A DNA stretch of 64,000 bases from Taxillus chinensis (taxonomy: Eukaryota > Streptophyta > Magnoliopsida > Santalales > Loranthaceae), in NCBI GenBank assembly GCA_023512835.1, contig JAKCVP010000033.1:124001-188000 (forward strand), read 5' to 3'. Position numbers and translations under genes: made by a program. Shown here in pieces: positions 10,374 through 22,144 of this stretch (position 1 is the first letter of the stretch; every line of letters begins with the position of its first letter). The notes under the pieces were generated by a model. It was not told the origin of the DNA, did no database searches, and saw only the letters and a program-made list of their open reading frames with translations.

Positions 10374-11664
10374 CTTGAGAAGATGCCAACGGCACAATGA
10401 CGCAATCTGCAGGTAGCTTGAAATTCGAACGAACGTATGTGGATTGCGGATTCTCCTGCGAGCGCCTGAAGATTATTTCGCAAAAAGTCGACTATACAGA
10501 GTAGACCAACATGATTCTACAAAATGTGCCCGACCTGTGGACGACTCCACTTTGCGGATTGTCATCGGTTACAGGTGATGCCGCTCGCACGGAAGCACTA
10601 AGGCTGCTAGCGTAATGGGGTTTTTTCGGAGCTATTGGATGGAGACGCGCTGTCACAGTTAACCACTTCGAATGTTCCTGGCGGTGCGTGATTTGCCTAG
10701 ACGACTCGTGGTCTTCAAGATCCTAAGTCCTATAGTCTGGAGTCGAGAGACGCTCAAAAAGCCCAGTAAAAGATCAGCAGTCATCAGACTGAAGGACGCT
10801 GCTTCAGGTCCGGTCAGCTGGTCATAGATATTCAGTGAGCTTACGTGCTTGCCCAATTCGCAAGGCGAGAAAGGGAGACAAGATTCCTAGTCATTGTAAT
10901 TTGGTCAGGACTGTTCACAGGTCGACAAGCTGCTCAGTCTTCTGGGCAAATCTCCATCAGCGGTTTTGGTGTTGCACCTGCGCTTCTTCAGTCGACCGCT
11001 TGGCTTGGCTTGAGCCTCTCGTTAGGGCGCTGTACAGAACGCACTAACTGGAAAAAAACAGCTACACGTCCTCGAAATCATGAACGGTAGATTTTGATGG
11101 AAAGGGTCCTCACAGGTGTTCAGGTACTATCGCCTGAAAGTAGGAAGGTCTACCCGTTAGCAGAGTGGCGGCTGCAACTGTAGCGCCGATGCTAGCTGAC
11201 CATGAACTCGAAGTGCCCGCGTAGAACGCAAGGTCAGGAGACAAGTCTGAGTATATCCAGGCTTCGATTCGTCAGTCCCCATCTCAGATGCGTACCTTGG
11301 CAAAAGAGATAAAATATCATGGCCAGTCTGAGAGGGTTTCGCCGTTATCGCGCAAAGACTGAGCAACTTTTGCCTAGCGCCTCTCACTGGCGGCTGCGAC
11401 GTGGGACAGTGCAACTGCAAATCTTCGTTGCCCACCATCTTCCACGCAATTTGCCTTGCCGTCTCTTCGCCCTGTCCCTGGACAATTACACGACCAGTGC
11501 CTACTCTTCCTCGCACAGCGTTCACACCATCGCAGTGCCTGAGGTACATCCGTTGCTTCTACAACCCCAATAGGCACCTGATCGCCAATTACACCTCGAG
11601 TGGCGGCCCGATTAGTCCCGATACTCACCGCGCCTGCCATTATCTCAACTACAGTACATGCGAT
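10374..11664. promoter_or_regulatory. Divergent intergenic region
   Basis: This region lies between the 67-aa gene (-) and the second MFS gene (+). On the minus strand, two overlapping open frames at 11157-11691 look mildly protein-like but are in different frames; see the findings. The part near 11400-11660 is C/T-rich on the plus strand, as expected for an MFS leader. Confidence 0.4.
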
Positions 11665-13379
11665 ATGACCCTTGAGAATGGGCGATTGCACTATGGACCA
11701 CAGCAGAGCGCCTTCCCGACAACTCAGCTTGCGGTTCTTGCCCTCGTAAGACTGGCGGAGCCCATCGCCTTGAGTTCCATCTTTCCCTACGCCTACGACC
11801 TTATCCTCAGCTTCGACTTCCCAGAGCAGAATGCGGCCTTTTACGCTGGACTCGTCATCGCTGCCTTTTCTTTTGCGGAATCCTTCAGCGGCATCATTTG
11901 CGGAGCGGCCAGTGATAGGGTTGGACGAAAACCGTTGTTGCTGGCAGGATGTTTCGGGACCATGCTTTCACTGATTATCGTTGGGACCTCGACCAGTTTC
12001 TGGATGGCACTCTTTGGTCGTCTCCTTGGTGGTCTGTTAAATGTAAGTCTCTTGTGTGCGAAGCTGAGATATACCTGCGCTTACTCTGATTGTAGGGCAA
12101 CCAAGGTGTAATACAGACCATGGTGGGAGAGCTCGTGACCGACCCAAACCACGAGCCGAGAGCCTACAGCATCATGCCTCTCATGTGGAGCATTGGTGCT
12201 ATAATCGGGCCAGGTATTGGTGGAATGCTTGCAGTCCCATCGAGAACCTTTCCAGGCACATTTCCGGCAGACAGCTTATGGGGTCGCTTTCCCTATTTGC
12301 TACCGAATCTGGTGTGCGCAGGCATTTTGCTAGTCGCAGCCATTCTTGGATACTTCTTCATCAAAGAGACCCATCCCGATTTCCAGCAGCCAGGTGCACT
12401 AGTGCGGACCGACTCGAGTTTCTACCAGCCCCACGAACAGTCTCATCTGGTCAATACTACGGGTGCAACGGAGCATGCGCCATCAGATCTTCAACGCAAC
12501 ATGTACGGGACTTTCAACCAAGTCAGCGTACCAGAGCAGGAGACGTGGGAGATCTATACAAACGGCAAAGAGTCTCACAAGGAGCCGAGGGTCTTTACCC
12601 GGCAGGTTGTGATGCTGATTAGCGCTCTCGGTTCGTTCACATTCATTTCGATGTGCTATGATCACCTGGTTCCAATCTTCTTGCAGTATCCACGGAGCGG
12701 ATCAGCATCGGCGATGTTCCTTTCAGATGCATTCGCGGGAGGCCTTGGTATCTCGACTCAAGAGGTGGGACTGATTATGTCGGTCAATGGAATCATTGCG
12801 ATGGGTATTCAGGCGGTTGTATTCCCAATAGTGACATCGAAACTCGGCGTGTGGAAGACGTTCCTCGTCGTAACTATTGGGCATCCGCTCGCGTTTCTCG
12901 TGGTTCCGTTCCTGACGGTCCTGCCCAACGGGCTCGCCCTCGGCGGCACATACCTTGCTTTCACATTACGGAATCTCTTTTCTATCCTTGCATATCCGTT
13001 GCTACTAATCCTCGTTAAAGAGGCGTGTCCTCATACGAGCTCGCTAGGAAAGATCAATGGGCTCGCTGCATCTGTTGCAGCTGCATGTAGGTGTTTGGCG
13101 CCTCCGGTTGCCGGACTGCTCTGGAGTCTGGGTGCCAAGGTCGATTTCACCCCGCTCGCATGGTGGGCATCTGCTTTACTGAGTGTGCTTGCCGCGATAC
13201 AAGCTCTAATGATCCAGAGACCTCGGGACGCGGCAACGGTGCACTCATTTGCACATGATGCTAGTCAGGAGCGTGATTCCAAAGCACCATTTCAGACGAT
13301 TGTCATCCGTGTTGTCGATGCAGACGAAGATAGCTCATCTGACAATGACGATGAGACTGTGGCGCTCATCAGGAAGTGA
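11665..13379 (+). CDS. MFS transporter, 12-TM (DHA1 / ZIF1-like type)
   Basis: Exons 11665-12042 and 12096-13379 are joined over a 53-nt intron (GTAAGT..TTGTAG), giving 553 aa. The first TM block is LAEPIALSSIFPYAYDLI. Motif A follows TM2 (GAASDRVGRKPLLL), and GNQGVIQTMVGEL then GAIIGPGIGG give TM4-5. A long hydrophilic central loop (about residues 200-290) precedes the second six-TM half, and the tail is acidic and Ser-rich. The VEPI/FPY and GNxGVxQ signatures match the fungal YCR023C-like/zinc-induced-facilitator-like group, thought to sit in vacuolar or plasma membranes. The substrate is not known. The ATG at 11665 is preferred, although the frame stays open upstream to about 11401 without conserved content. 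Confidence 0.88.
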
Positions 13380-14287
13380 GAGACAACTGTGAGATTGGGT
13401 ACAAGTGTGCATGACTCGTGGCAAATTGGATTCGCATTGAACCGGAGTTTGAGGAAACTGACGGTGCTTTTCTGACAAGGGGCAATAGGCGTTGGTGGAG
13501 TATACAGGGCAGAATGGATGGCGGAGACTTGAAGTTGGCACGATTGGGCAGGTGCTGCTGAATCAGCGCAGCACCTGGAGATCGAGCACGCCATTGATGT
13601 TTGAATGGCTTGTGGTGCCTGGGCGCGATCTTGAAGCGAAGTGGTCGATGGGCATATTAGCATCAGCCTCTGTGCAACACTCAGGTCTCGTTAGTCGACT
13701 ACTGCTTGTACAGGATGTATCTACATGACCATTCAGACTCTTATAGATGATGTCTTAATAGACAGTCTGATGCCGTTGCCCAAGTGTCTCACGGAATCAA
13801 TCGCATCTTTAACTCCTTCGGCAGCTTCTGTGAACATCCGCAGAAAGGCATCGACTGAATGAGTCGACAGACGGAGTGTAATGGCATACACAATTCCAAT
13901 TCATATGTCCATCGCAGGACAGTATCAATGCTACTCTTTGCAAAACCTATGTTTATTCACGACGCTGATGGGACAACTCTGGTTTGAGCAGACAGAGCAG
14001 ACAGAGCAGACATGAGGGGGGGTGGTGATGTAATGCGGCCCCGCCAGCCCACGGGGCCCCAAATGGTCTCCAACGGCTGCCCCTTGAGTGGTGGTGGTGG
14101 CCTTGCAGTGACTCTGACCTACCATTGTAGACTTGCTCACTTTCTCGCCCGTCTCTTCTGAGTATCTAGGCAACATCATCAATTCTATTCCTGTACATAT
14201 CTTAAAGGACCTCTCTGTACATCCCCTTGTACATTCACCGATCCATAATAGACCATTGATCCCGCCCCACCATACCTATCACTCACA
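13380..14287. promoter_or_regulatory. Intergenic, upstream of the kelch gene
   Basis: 3' flank of the MFS gene and promoter of the kelch gene. The final 80 bases are a C/T-rich leader ending ACTCACAATGG. A 3 x 9-bp tandem repeat lies at 13986-14012. Confidence 0.45.
13986..14012 (+). repeat. 3 x 9-bp tandem repeat (GAGCAGACA)
   Basis: Three perfect copies of GAGCAGACA run head to tail, about 275 bp upstream of the kelch-protein start codon. Confidence 0.9.
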
Positions 14288-15706
14288 ATGGAGACGGCAA
14301 CGGCAGGCGCTCTCTACGCCGCTTCCCAGATAGCGCAGTACGGGACAGCAGCATACAAGGCCCTGACTGTCCCCACCGCTCCTCTAAAAGCAACCTTTCA
14401 AAAGATCCGTGCCCCTTCGCTTCCCCGCTCATCCCACACAGTCACCGTCATCAAAGGCCGCGTTTACATCTTTGGAGGGGAATTCACACCTCGAACACCT
14501 GTAGACAATGAGATGCACATTATCATCCTGCCCACCACCGGCTCACATCAAGAGGCCGACTACCAAGCCGTACCCGCGAGACCTGCGAAGGATGGTGGCC
14601 CTGTGCCCGAGGCGAGAGTGGGGCACAGTGCGAGCGCCATTGGCGACAAGATATACATTTTCGGCGGAAGAGGAGGCAAAGATATGAAGGCTCTAGAAGA
14701 GCGGGGCCGCGTCTGGGTATTTGACACAGGATCAAAGACATGGGACGTGATAGATCCAAATCCCGACTCGCCCTTCCCTGAAGCAAGAAGCTACCACACC
14801 TCCGCAGCGTCGACAAAGCCCGAGCCCTTGGTCAAGCAAGAAGCGAACACGGCTTCGAGCGACGCAAGCGACCGCATTGAGGAGCCAGTCGGCAAATCGA
14901 TACACGCGGGCTATGGCGCTGCATCAGCTCCGTACGGAACGTTGTTCATCCACGCAGGGTGCACGAGCAATGGGGGTCGCGCGTCTGATCTCTGGTCTTT
15001 GGATCTCAGCGCAGCGTCATGGTCTCCTTTTCCTTCTGCGCCCGACCCCCCACGTGGGGGAACGAGTCTGGCCCTGGTCGGAGACAGACTCTACCGTTAC
15101 GGTGGGTTTGATGGGACCAAGGAGCTCGGCGGTGTGATTGACTACCTTGACCTTGCACAAGGGACCTTCTACGACAAGGCAGGCGCAGGCGAGATGTCAC
15201 TTGCCCCTGGCCGTAGCGGATGGCAGACTGACGTCTTTGCCGACAACGAGTCCACGAATGCTACGCCGACGGACAGGAGTGTGGCCGGTTTCGTACCGCA
15301 CTCGACCGGACAGGGCAGGAACTACATACTCATCTTCGCAGGTGAGACGACACCGTCAAACAAGGGACATGAAGGGGCTGGCAAATTCCTGGGCGACGTC
15401 TGGAGCTTTCAGTTGAAGCCAGAGGGCGGCACAGCAGCAAGTCTAAAGGATGCAGTAAATGGGCCTGTCCTAGGTAGAGAAACTGGCGAGCGAGGTCTAG
15501 TAAAGTGTCAAATCTTCACCGAGGAAGGCAGCCGCATCGACGGCGAAGGCGGCCAACAAACACCCATGGGCGAGCGAGGCTGGTTTGCCGCCGATGCTCT
15601 GCCAGCTGACGTTGGCGGTCTGGGGACGGGCGGCTTTGTTGTCTGGGGTGGTATCGATGAGAAGAACGAGCGGCTGGGCGATGGCTATATCGTACAGGTC
15701 CAGTAA
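14288..15706 (+). CDS. Kelch-repeat beta-propeller protein
   Basis: A single exon encodes 472 aa, starting in a good context (TCACAATGG). Kelch blades are visible from about residue 45: SSHTVTVIKGRVYIFGGE, RVGHSASAIGDKIYIFGGRGG, an HTSAAST block, a FIHAG block, SLALVGDRLYRYGGFDG, then YILIFAGE and FVVWGGIDEKNERLGDG. These carry the GG...Y...W pattern of a five- or six-bladed propeller. The extra insert at about 180-205 is Ser/Glu-rich. Related fungal proteins are annotated only as kelch/galactose-oxidase-like, and the copper-radical residues of galactose oxidase are not evident. A protein-binding scaffold is more likely than an enzyme. Confidence 0.85.
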   Translation: METATAGALYAASQIAQYGTAAYKALTVPTAPLKATFQKIRAPSLPRSSHTVTVIKGRVYIFGGEFTPRTPVDNEMHIIILPTTGSHQEADYQAVPARPAKDGGPVPEARVGHSASAIGDKIYIFGGRGGKDMKALEERGRVWVFDTGSKTWDVIDPNPDSPFPEARSYHTSAASTKPEPLVKQEANTASSDASDRIEEPVGKSIHAGYGAASAPYGTLFIHAGCTSNGGRASDLWSLDLSAASWSPFPSAPDPPRGGTSLALVGDRLYRYGGFDGTKELGGVIDYLDLAQGTFYDKAGAGEMSLAPGRSGWQTDVFADNESTNATPTDRSVAGFVPHSTGQGRNYILIFAGETTPSNKGHEGAGKFLGDVWSFQLKPEGGTAASLKDAVNGPVLGRETGERGLVKCQIFTEEGSRIDGEGGQQTPMGERGWFAADALPADVGGLGTGGFVVWGGIDEKNERLGDGYIVQVQ

Positions 15707-17285
15707 GGTGGATAGATAAGAGGTTCCGCGTGCCCGGGAATCTGTTTGTGACCAGATTGGGATCTTGACATTGTGCGTCTTCCTCTATCTCTGACCAGTG
15801 ATACTTGCCGCTGCCGTGTTTGCTCGATGCGGTTGTAGTCGATTGGGGTCCAAGACGAGCACGAGGACAACTTCCAGAATCCGATGAGAGGAAAGGGGAT
15901 CTAGATCTCTGACACGGCAAGCCTGCAAGTCCCGTCTCGCATGGCTGTTTGGTAGTTCGTATTGAACTGCAGGGCATTGAGTTCCGGCTTACGTTTACGA
16001 GGTTGAGATCTGATCTATACAGACGAGGTCAGACGACGCTTGACTTGACGCTAGGTACCAGATTGTGGGATGAGGTGGCTAGGTATGTCGGTAACCGAGC
16101 GAGCAAAGGAGAAGAAGCGAACGAACCGCCATGCATGACTTTGTAACTGGCCTAGTGATGCTGGCTTACCTACCAGAACCCTAGGCCGGAGAAGTCCTAT
16201 GCTTGAGACTTACCGTTTGCCATTGTTGGTCGTCATTCCTCCAGCTCGCACACACACTGTAGATCTTTGCTGGTTATTGTGGTGCATGGTACATTCCTGG
16301 TTGTTGTTAACTTTTCATGATGTCTGTTCGGCCTTGTGCTCGTTCATTGCTGGCCAATCGTCCACCATTCGGTTCCAAATGGCTTGGTCGGTGTAAGTAC
16401 ATGGAACAGAATGGTCTCCGACTTGTTTCAGCCTCGTATCATCAGGCAGAGCGTAGGGCCTTGCCTGCCCGTCTTCGATTGTCGGCTCGTCGCCCGTTTG
16501 ACCCTCGAGCTTGTTTCTGATCTTGCATCTGGATATGGGACGCCTTGCTGACTTCAGGCTGTGGCTGCCCGTGAGCACTTGACCCTTTCTCTATCCTTAC
16601 CCGTTGCATTCCTTTCCCTCCACCTTCTCTACCCTGACCCGCCTCTTTTCTATGGGTGGCCTGATCGGGCATCATGTAGTCCAAAGTCAAAACTATGTTT
16701 GTCGAGTTGGGAACGTTTTGTGTTGTTGGGGCTGCGTACTACGGCTAGTAGTCACCTGGAGGATGACCCTGCGTCCCGGTGAGCTGCCTGCTCTTTCCGT
16801 GAGGCAATGGGTGTCTTTGCAGACCTCGGTGTGCAGGGTCATGTTCGTTGTCGTGAAGAGGCTCGAAGTACGTTGAGCTCTTCGCGTTTACGTACACGTT
16901 GAGATCTACGTCGGCCTTGAAGCTAGAGTGTGAGCCTCACCTTACACTTCGCAGGAACTCGGTGCAGCGTACTTGCCCACCTGCACCATGACCTCAATGT
17001 GAACGCCTTGTCCATCATGCTGTCTATGTTATTTTCAGTCTACTCATTGTCCTCTGCGCACCCGCTCGCCCCGGCCAATCCCATATCTACCATCTGTATC
17101 CCAATCCACTTTCACCGGCACACGACTGAGCACCTGCAGATCCTACCTACACTCCCACGACTCCCCAATCGCCCTAGCTCCACTCTCCCCTGTCCCAATC
17201 CAATCCGCTCCGACCCAATCCTACGTACCTAATCCCAATCCTACCCAGAAGAGAAAAAACAAAAGAAAACCTTCTCAAACGGAAA
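15707..17285. other. Long intergenic region with C/T-rich leader
   Basis: There is no gene with domain content. From about 17060 to 17285 the plus strand is strongly pyrimidine-rich (many CCAATCC and CTACC words) and then A-rich. This is the usual look of a fungal promoter and 5' UTR, and it points to a transcript starting at about 17286. Confidence 0.45.
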
Positions 17286-17877
17286 ATGACCTCAGTTACA
17301 TCCCAGCCTTCGCCCTCTCCAAGAAAGCGATATCGGCCTCTTGATCCTACCCAACCCGTCAACCTAGTCTCTATTCCGCAACGCCAATCCATCACAACTC
17401 GCAAGCCCATTTCCCTTAGCCCCATGTGTTTTTTCCTTCTAGAATTTCGACGTTTGGGCTGTGAAGGGTGCGGGCTTGTCACATACCTACGCTACCTTGC
17501 GCCTCTCACACTACGTTCTTACCTCATTTGCGCGCGCTGCATACGGAACGTTACGGCAGGACGAGATGTCGACTGTAACGCGAGCTATTACCCTTTGCCT
17601 TTTCCTGTGCCTTCTTTCCCTCTTTTGAACGCTGACCTCGTCCAGCGTGTGAGATGTACAAGTAGATCAAGCTGGCATTGTACAAGTCCAGTTTACGCAT
17701 CGTCCTTTCAACGCAGCATGTGCTCGCCTAGCATGCAACGAGCGAGCAATAGCCCTCCCTACCCTCCCAGACCCAGAATTGCAAGTAGAAGTAAGACTAG
17801 AAACTACTGGCGAATCTTCAATGACTCGTTTCGCTCGCGCTCTTGGCGTATCGTGTGATCGTATCGTAGGCACATAG
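17286..17877 (+). CDS. Unresolved multi-exon small gene (hypothetical)
   Basis: An ATG in a good context (GGAAAATGACC) follows a pyrimidine-rich leader and opens MTSVTSQPSPSPRKRYRPL. A strong acceptor (T-rich run then TTCTAG, ending 17442) precedes a different, more protein-like frame beginning NFDVWAVKGAGLSHTY. A third frame at about 17660-17877 (FTHRPFNAACARLACNERA, ending SCDRIVGT then TAG) also looks coding. One consistent chain is an exon ending near 17356, an exon 17443 to about 17573 (before GTAACG), and an exon from about 17693. The donors are weak and the join is not proven. I do not recognise the product. A read-through of 190 aa in one frame is the alternative. Confidence 0.3.
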
Positions 17878-17892
17878 GTAGGTAGGTAGGTA
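17875..17892 (+). repeat. (TAGG)n microsatellite
   Basis: Four and a half tandem TAGG units overlap the predicted stop codon of the unresolved locus. Confidence 0.85.
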
Positions 17893-18889
17893 TGCCTGTC
17901 TGATGACTGGCAGTGACTGGACTAGGTAGATGCCACACTGGCCCTACGATCCGTCGTCACGCACGCCACGCCAGCCACGCCATGCTACTCCCCTTACAAA
18001 CCTGTACTACTGTATGAACACTGCATGTTGTCTACCGAAAGTCGGACGGCTCGGGAGTTGCACTGCACTGCGCTTGGCTTGCCGTGCTTGCTTGTATCAG
18101 GTCGGTCTGTACGATTAATGCATTGCATACCTAGGTCGCTTACCTACCTATGTAGGTAGGTAGCAGAGCAGCCAATGCAGCCAGAATTGCAAGTAACAAG
18201 CATCATAGAGGCAAGTCACATCAGCGACCAAGTTCCAGCAGTACACCTAGGTCCTAGATTCGGCCAAGCACAAGCCCTCGAGAAGCCAAAACGTGACTGG
18301 GCAAATGCGCAACGATAATGTGACGAGCAAGCCACAGGGCGCGACGGAAAGGCAAATGTAGACTAGATCAAAACTGAAGGAGGAAGGGGGACGGCACGGG
18401 CATCATGCATCTGCATGCGATTCTCCCGCTTTTTGGGGTGAGGGTTGTCAGGGAATAAGGTAAGCATTACGATGGATTGGACATAGCGGGCGCTTGATTG
18501 ATTGATCGACTGACTGAGGGACTGGTGAAGTGGCGACAGGAGTGCAACGGCTGACACGGCGTACACGGGTCCCCCCGTTTGGAAGCCTAGTGGTACAGTA
18601 TGCTTTTCGTGCGATGGAGATCACTGAATCAGAATGGCTTGCGTGGAGAAAGATCAAAACAAGAAATGAAAGTGAATGAGCAGGGTCATGAGTGTGAGAA
18701 TAATTATTATGATGTTGCGTTCGGCTTCGACCAAATACATGCGTGGTCAGCTCGATTCTAGATATTATCACACAGTGTCCCACACGACACCTCCAGGGCG
18801 CCTTTCGTGGTGTGGGCGACGGCACTGGCCAATATGTAAAAGAAATTCGTTGTTCTCGTCGCTTCGTCAGACTCGATTGGCCCGTCAGT
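17876..18889. other. Convergent intergenic region
   Basis: This region lies between the unresolved plus-strand locus and the 3' end of the GlcNAc kinase. It holds several CCTAGG words and a perfect TACC/GGTA inverted repeat. No gene was found. Confidence 0.5.
18141..18162. repeat. Perfect 10-bp inverted repeat (TACCTACCTA / TAGGTAGGTA)
   Basis: Arms at 18141-18150 and 18153-18162 flank a 2-nt TG centre. It lies in the 3' intergenic space and could be a cruciform, a bidirectional terminator or simple microsatellite drift. Confidence 0.85.
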
Positions 18890-20439
18890 TCAGCCCTGAC
18901 AGCAAACGGCAACGGCGGCTCCAAAGAGCGTCGTCTCGTAGCCCATCTCGAGGCGAATCTTGTCGCTAACACCCGTCAGCTCGTCGAGCCAGCCTTGTAC
19001 CCGGTTTGCGAAGCTGGGATATTTGTCCATTACCGATCCCGTGCAGCCCAAACAGGTGTCACCAACCTCCTCAGGCCTCAGGTTTTCCTCTTCCAGTCGT
19101 AATAGCCAAAGCGAGTAGATCGAGGTAGCCAGGTAGGCGGCGGCGCGACTCGAGACAAGCTCAATGATGTGTTTCACCTTGCGCATGTCTGAGTAGCTAA
19201 ATTGATTTCCGTTCGGCAGAGGGTGGCACTCGGAAAGCAGTCGGAAGGAGCGGAACAGCCGTGGCGAAGTGTCAGCTTCAATAAAAGCAATCACTTCTGC
19301 AGACATGTTGTAGGGTGCAAATCCCTCTGGTATCGATCCATCAAACAGGTTGGCGGAACGGATGGCATCAAGCAGGATGAGACGGACGACCTCTGGCAGG
19401 TAACGTCCGGATGTAAAGTGTTCTAGAGGTTGGAAATCCGGATGTGTGTGAGTCAAGTTCAGCTGCTCATCCCAGCGGCTGACCGGGAATATGTTCTTTC
19501 CGAACATGCTTAGCTCAGTGTTGACAATAACGTGGTGGGCTTCCTCGTGCCAGCTGGATGGTCGCGAGCCGAACTTCTTCGGCGCAAAGGATGTGACGGG
19601 CAAGTGAATGGCCGCGTTGAGTCCAGTTCCAAGGATAAGCGACATTTGCGTTGCGGGGTCGACGTAGGCCTTTGCGAGGAGGGATGCAGAAGAGTCATTG
19701 ACCAGAGCTCGCATAGCAACATTGAGGTTGCGTGTATGACAGGCTTCCTCGACTAGATCGGCAACATTGTGTCCTATCAGGCCGTCGGTTGCGCGGAAGC
19801 CTTTGCCCATTTGCATCAGGTCACCATCGCGGATGGAGCGTTGTCTGTGGTACATTTAGTAAAAGCAGACTTTTAGGGGTCGCGTGCGCGCGAAGTGACT
19901 TACTCTACGGGGAAGGACCATGTAAGGCCAATCTCCACCGGCTGCGAGCCATGGAGCATATCCAGCAGGCCCATATCAGCATATGCATCGTGGATACGGT
20001 CAGCCATCCATCTGAAGAATTGGCGGCCTTCGAGCATGCGAACCGACTCTCCGATGCGAAAGTCGCGTTGCATGGTGACGGACATGGCGTTGGAGCCGGC
20101 TTCGCGGCCACAAAGCTCCACGAGAGCAACCCTCAGCGTCGATCCGCCTACATCCAGAGCCATAAAGGAGCCGCGCTCCTGGCCGGTCGGCAGCGTGTGG
20201 TTGAAGGAAGGTAGCATGTTCTGCTCGCTTTCGCACAGGCTTTTGCGGAACTGCTGTCGCAAAGTGGCGGCCATTGCATAGAGGGCAGGGAGTTCCAGAG
20301 GCGAGCAGAAGCTGCTCTCAACCTCAGCGCAAAAGTCGTCCATGCGGGTGGTGGCTTTCACAGGAAGAATGCTTGGCGATGGCGGAGTGGTGGGAGGACT
20401 GATGACATGCGCGGGCGACATGATGCCGGCTTTCAACAT
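18890..20439 (-). CDS. NAG5/HXK1: N-acetylglucosamine kinase (hexokinase family)
   Basis: Exon 1 is 19904-20439 and exon 2 is 18890-19844, with a 59-nt intron (GTAAGT..CCACAG), giving 496 aa. The phosphate-binding block is MALDVGGSTLRVALVEL (about residues 94-110) with Gly-Gly-Ser-Thr-Leu-Arg, not the GGTN(F/L)R of glucose hexokinases. This and LTWSFPVE (about 172-179) match the Candida GlcNAc kinase group. Further hexokinase blocks include DGLIGHNVADLVEEA, ILGTGLNAA and SRAAAYLATSIYSLW. The reaction would be GlcNAc + ATP to GlcNAc-6-phosphate in the cytosol. A non-catalytic hexokinase-like regulator (XprF-type) is the main alternative, but the catalytic Asp region appears intact. Met at 20439 is taken as the first ATG; Met at 20421 is equally possible. 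The gene neighbours a GlcNAc transporter and a deaminase. Confidence 0.85.
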
Positions 20440-22144
20440 GGTCACCCAAGAGAGGACGGGCCTCAAAAGTAGATGGGGAGTGTCAATGAGGAGTGCCAGG
20501 TTGGCTTTGGGGGTCAGTGAGGCGAGTGATGTTGGGGTCGGGGCGTGGTAGGAAAGAGCGAACGACAAGTGGTTAGAGGTGTAATTTGGTGCAAGGGGCT
20601 CCCCGGCAAGAAAAAAGAGGCAGAATCAGTGATGTGAAGGCGTGGGTAGCATCAGTGCATCACGGACGTTTCACTGAGTGGACGCTTGTGCTCAGTCGGG
20701 TGGAGATTCGCGGAGGTGATCGACGAGCCTAGAAGGGTGACATTGATTGAGCAGAGTTGGGCTGGCAGGATGCGGGGTGGTATCTCGAGGTAGCGGAGAG
20801 GTGGTAGAGACTCTGGTGAATCAAGCCGCGCAGACTGGGGGTTGGGTGGGGGAGGGTAGAGGATGGCCAGAGAGAAGGCTGGGGCGCTGAGCGGTGATTG
20901 CGCGGTGGGTGTGGGGATGCGGGCGTGGATAGCGATGGGGAGCGAGGGTGCGTGCGTGCGTATGTGGGCGCATGCGTGGTGTGCTGCAGATAGCAGATTG
21001 CTTAAGTAGAAACATGCGTGATGTCGAGGACGAGGTTGGATGTAACGTTGCATCTGTCTTGGTGGCCGGCTTCAGCGCGCGTCTCTTCCGGCGGCGGCAT
21101 GGTTGTCGTGGTGGGCGAAGGGCGGTGGTAAGTTGGGTAGCAGGTCGAAGGAGAAGATGCAACTCCAGACTGTCCGCGCGTTCAGCAGATCGCTCGTTGC
21201 GTGCCTCCTTGCCCAATGCGGAGCTGCCTGTACAACCTCACCTCGTTTTCGCTGGCGTCAATCATGTCCATCTCTACGTATTCCCATGCCCATCGCCCTC
21301 GTTGCTGCGCGCGCGCCTCTGCCATCCTGATCAGCCCGTCAGTGCTCGATCTGATGCTCATCATCATCCTGCTGCTGCTCGTCGCTTCCCTGCACCCCAC
21401 TTCTCCTCCCTCCTGCCCGGCGACGCCGCATCGCATAGCGTCAGGGCGCACTCGCTCCCCCGGCGTCACTGGCGCGCCTGCGCCCTCGTGGCAGCCACAG
21501 TCGCTCGCCATGCGGTCTGGCCCTCTCACCTCCTCGCTCGCTGCACCACCGCTCCCGATCCTGCACCGCCCAGCCCAACCCAGCTACCGTGCCGCGTTAC
21601 ATTGAGATAGCAGCAGCAGCAGCAGTAACGCGCGCCCGCGCCCTGGAGCCATCCAATCCTCCCCCGACCCTCGTGGCTCGCTCGCATTTAGGCGTGAAAC
21701 TGTTGCACGGCTCGGTCCTTAAGGCCTACCTTGGTCCTGGGCCCGCGACCCGTTCTCGTCATCACGATCAGCCCTTCTGCCGTCTCTCGCTTCCACACGT
21801 GCTATCCCGCCCTTTGTTGCTGACACCACTCTCGGCAGTTGAAGCGCATCACGTATATCACCGTCGGCACCTGTCAGCCACCGCCTGCCCCCCATGGGTG
21901 CCACCGTTATCGGGCCTACGTGAGCCTCCAACGGACCCGTCTGACGTGCCATCTTAGGGGTAGTAACAATTCGCTTGCGCATTAAGTACTTGAGACGCTG
22001 GCCCCATGTACATCTGCCAGTAGTATCGCCCTCTGCTGTCGCTTGCGCTTCGCTTGCAGCTCGCACGTCGCATTCTCATGGAACCCCAGCGCCAAGTACT
22101 GCCAACATCGATGACCCGCCTCGACCCGCTTCGCTTCGTTGCAC
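20440..22144. promoter_or_regulatory. Long upstream region of the GlcNAc kinase
   Basis: This region separates the kinase from the transporter; both are on the minus strand. From about 20600 to 21000 the plus strand is G-rich (C/T-rich on the coding strand), typical of a long fungal leader. A (CAG)5 run lies near 21609-21625. High G+C keeps long frames open by chance; I accept none as a gene. Confidence 0.45.

Noticed and set aside
16930..17232. 100-codon open frame
   Set aside because: It lies in the pyrimidine-rich leader before 17286; the product is Pro/Ser/Ile-rich with no family.
20948..21610. 220-codon open frame on the plus strand
   Set aside because: Arg/Ala/Pro/His-biased shadow of high-GC sequence, with no start context, domain or splice support.
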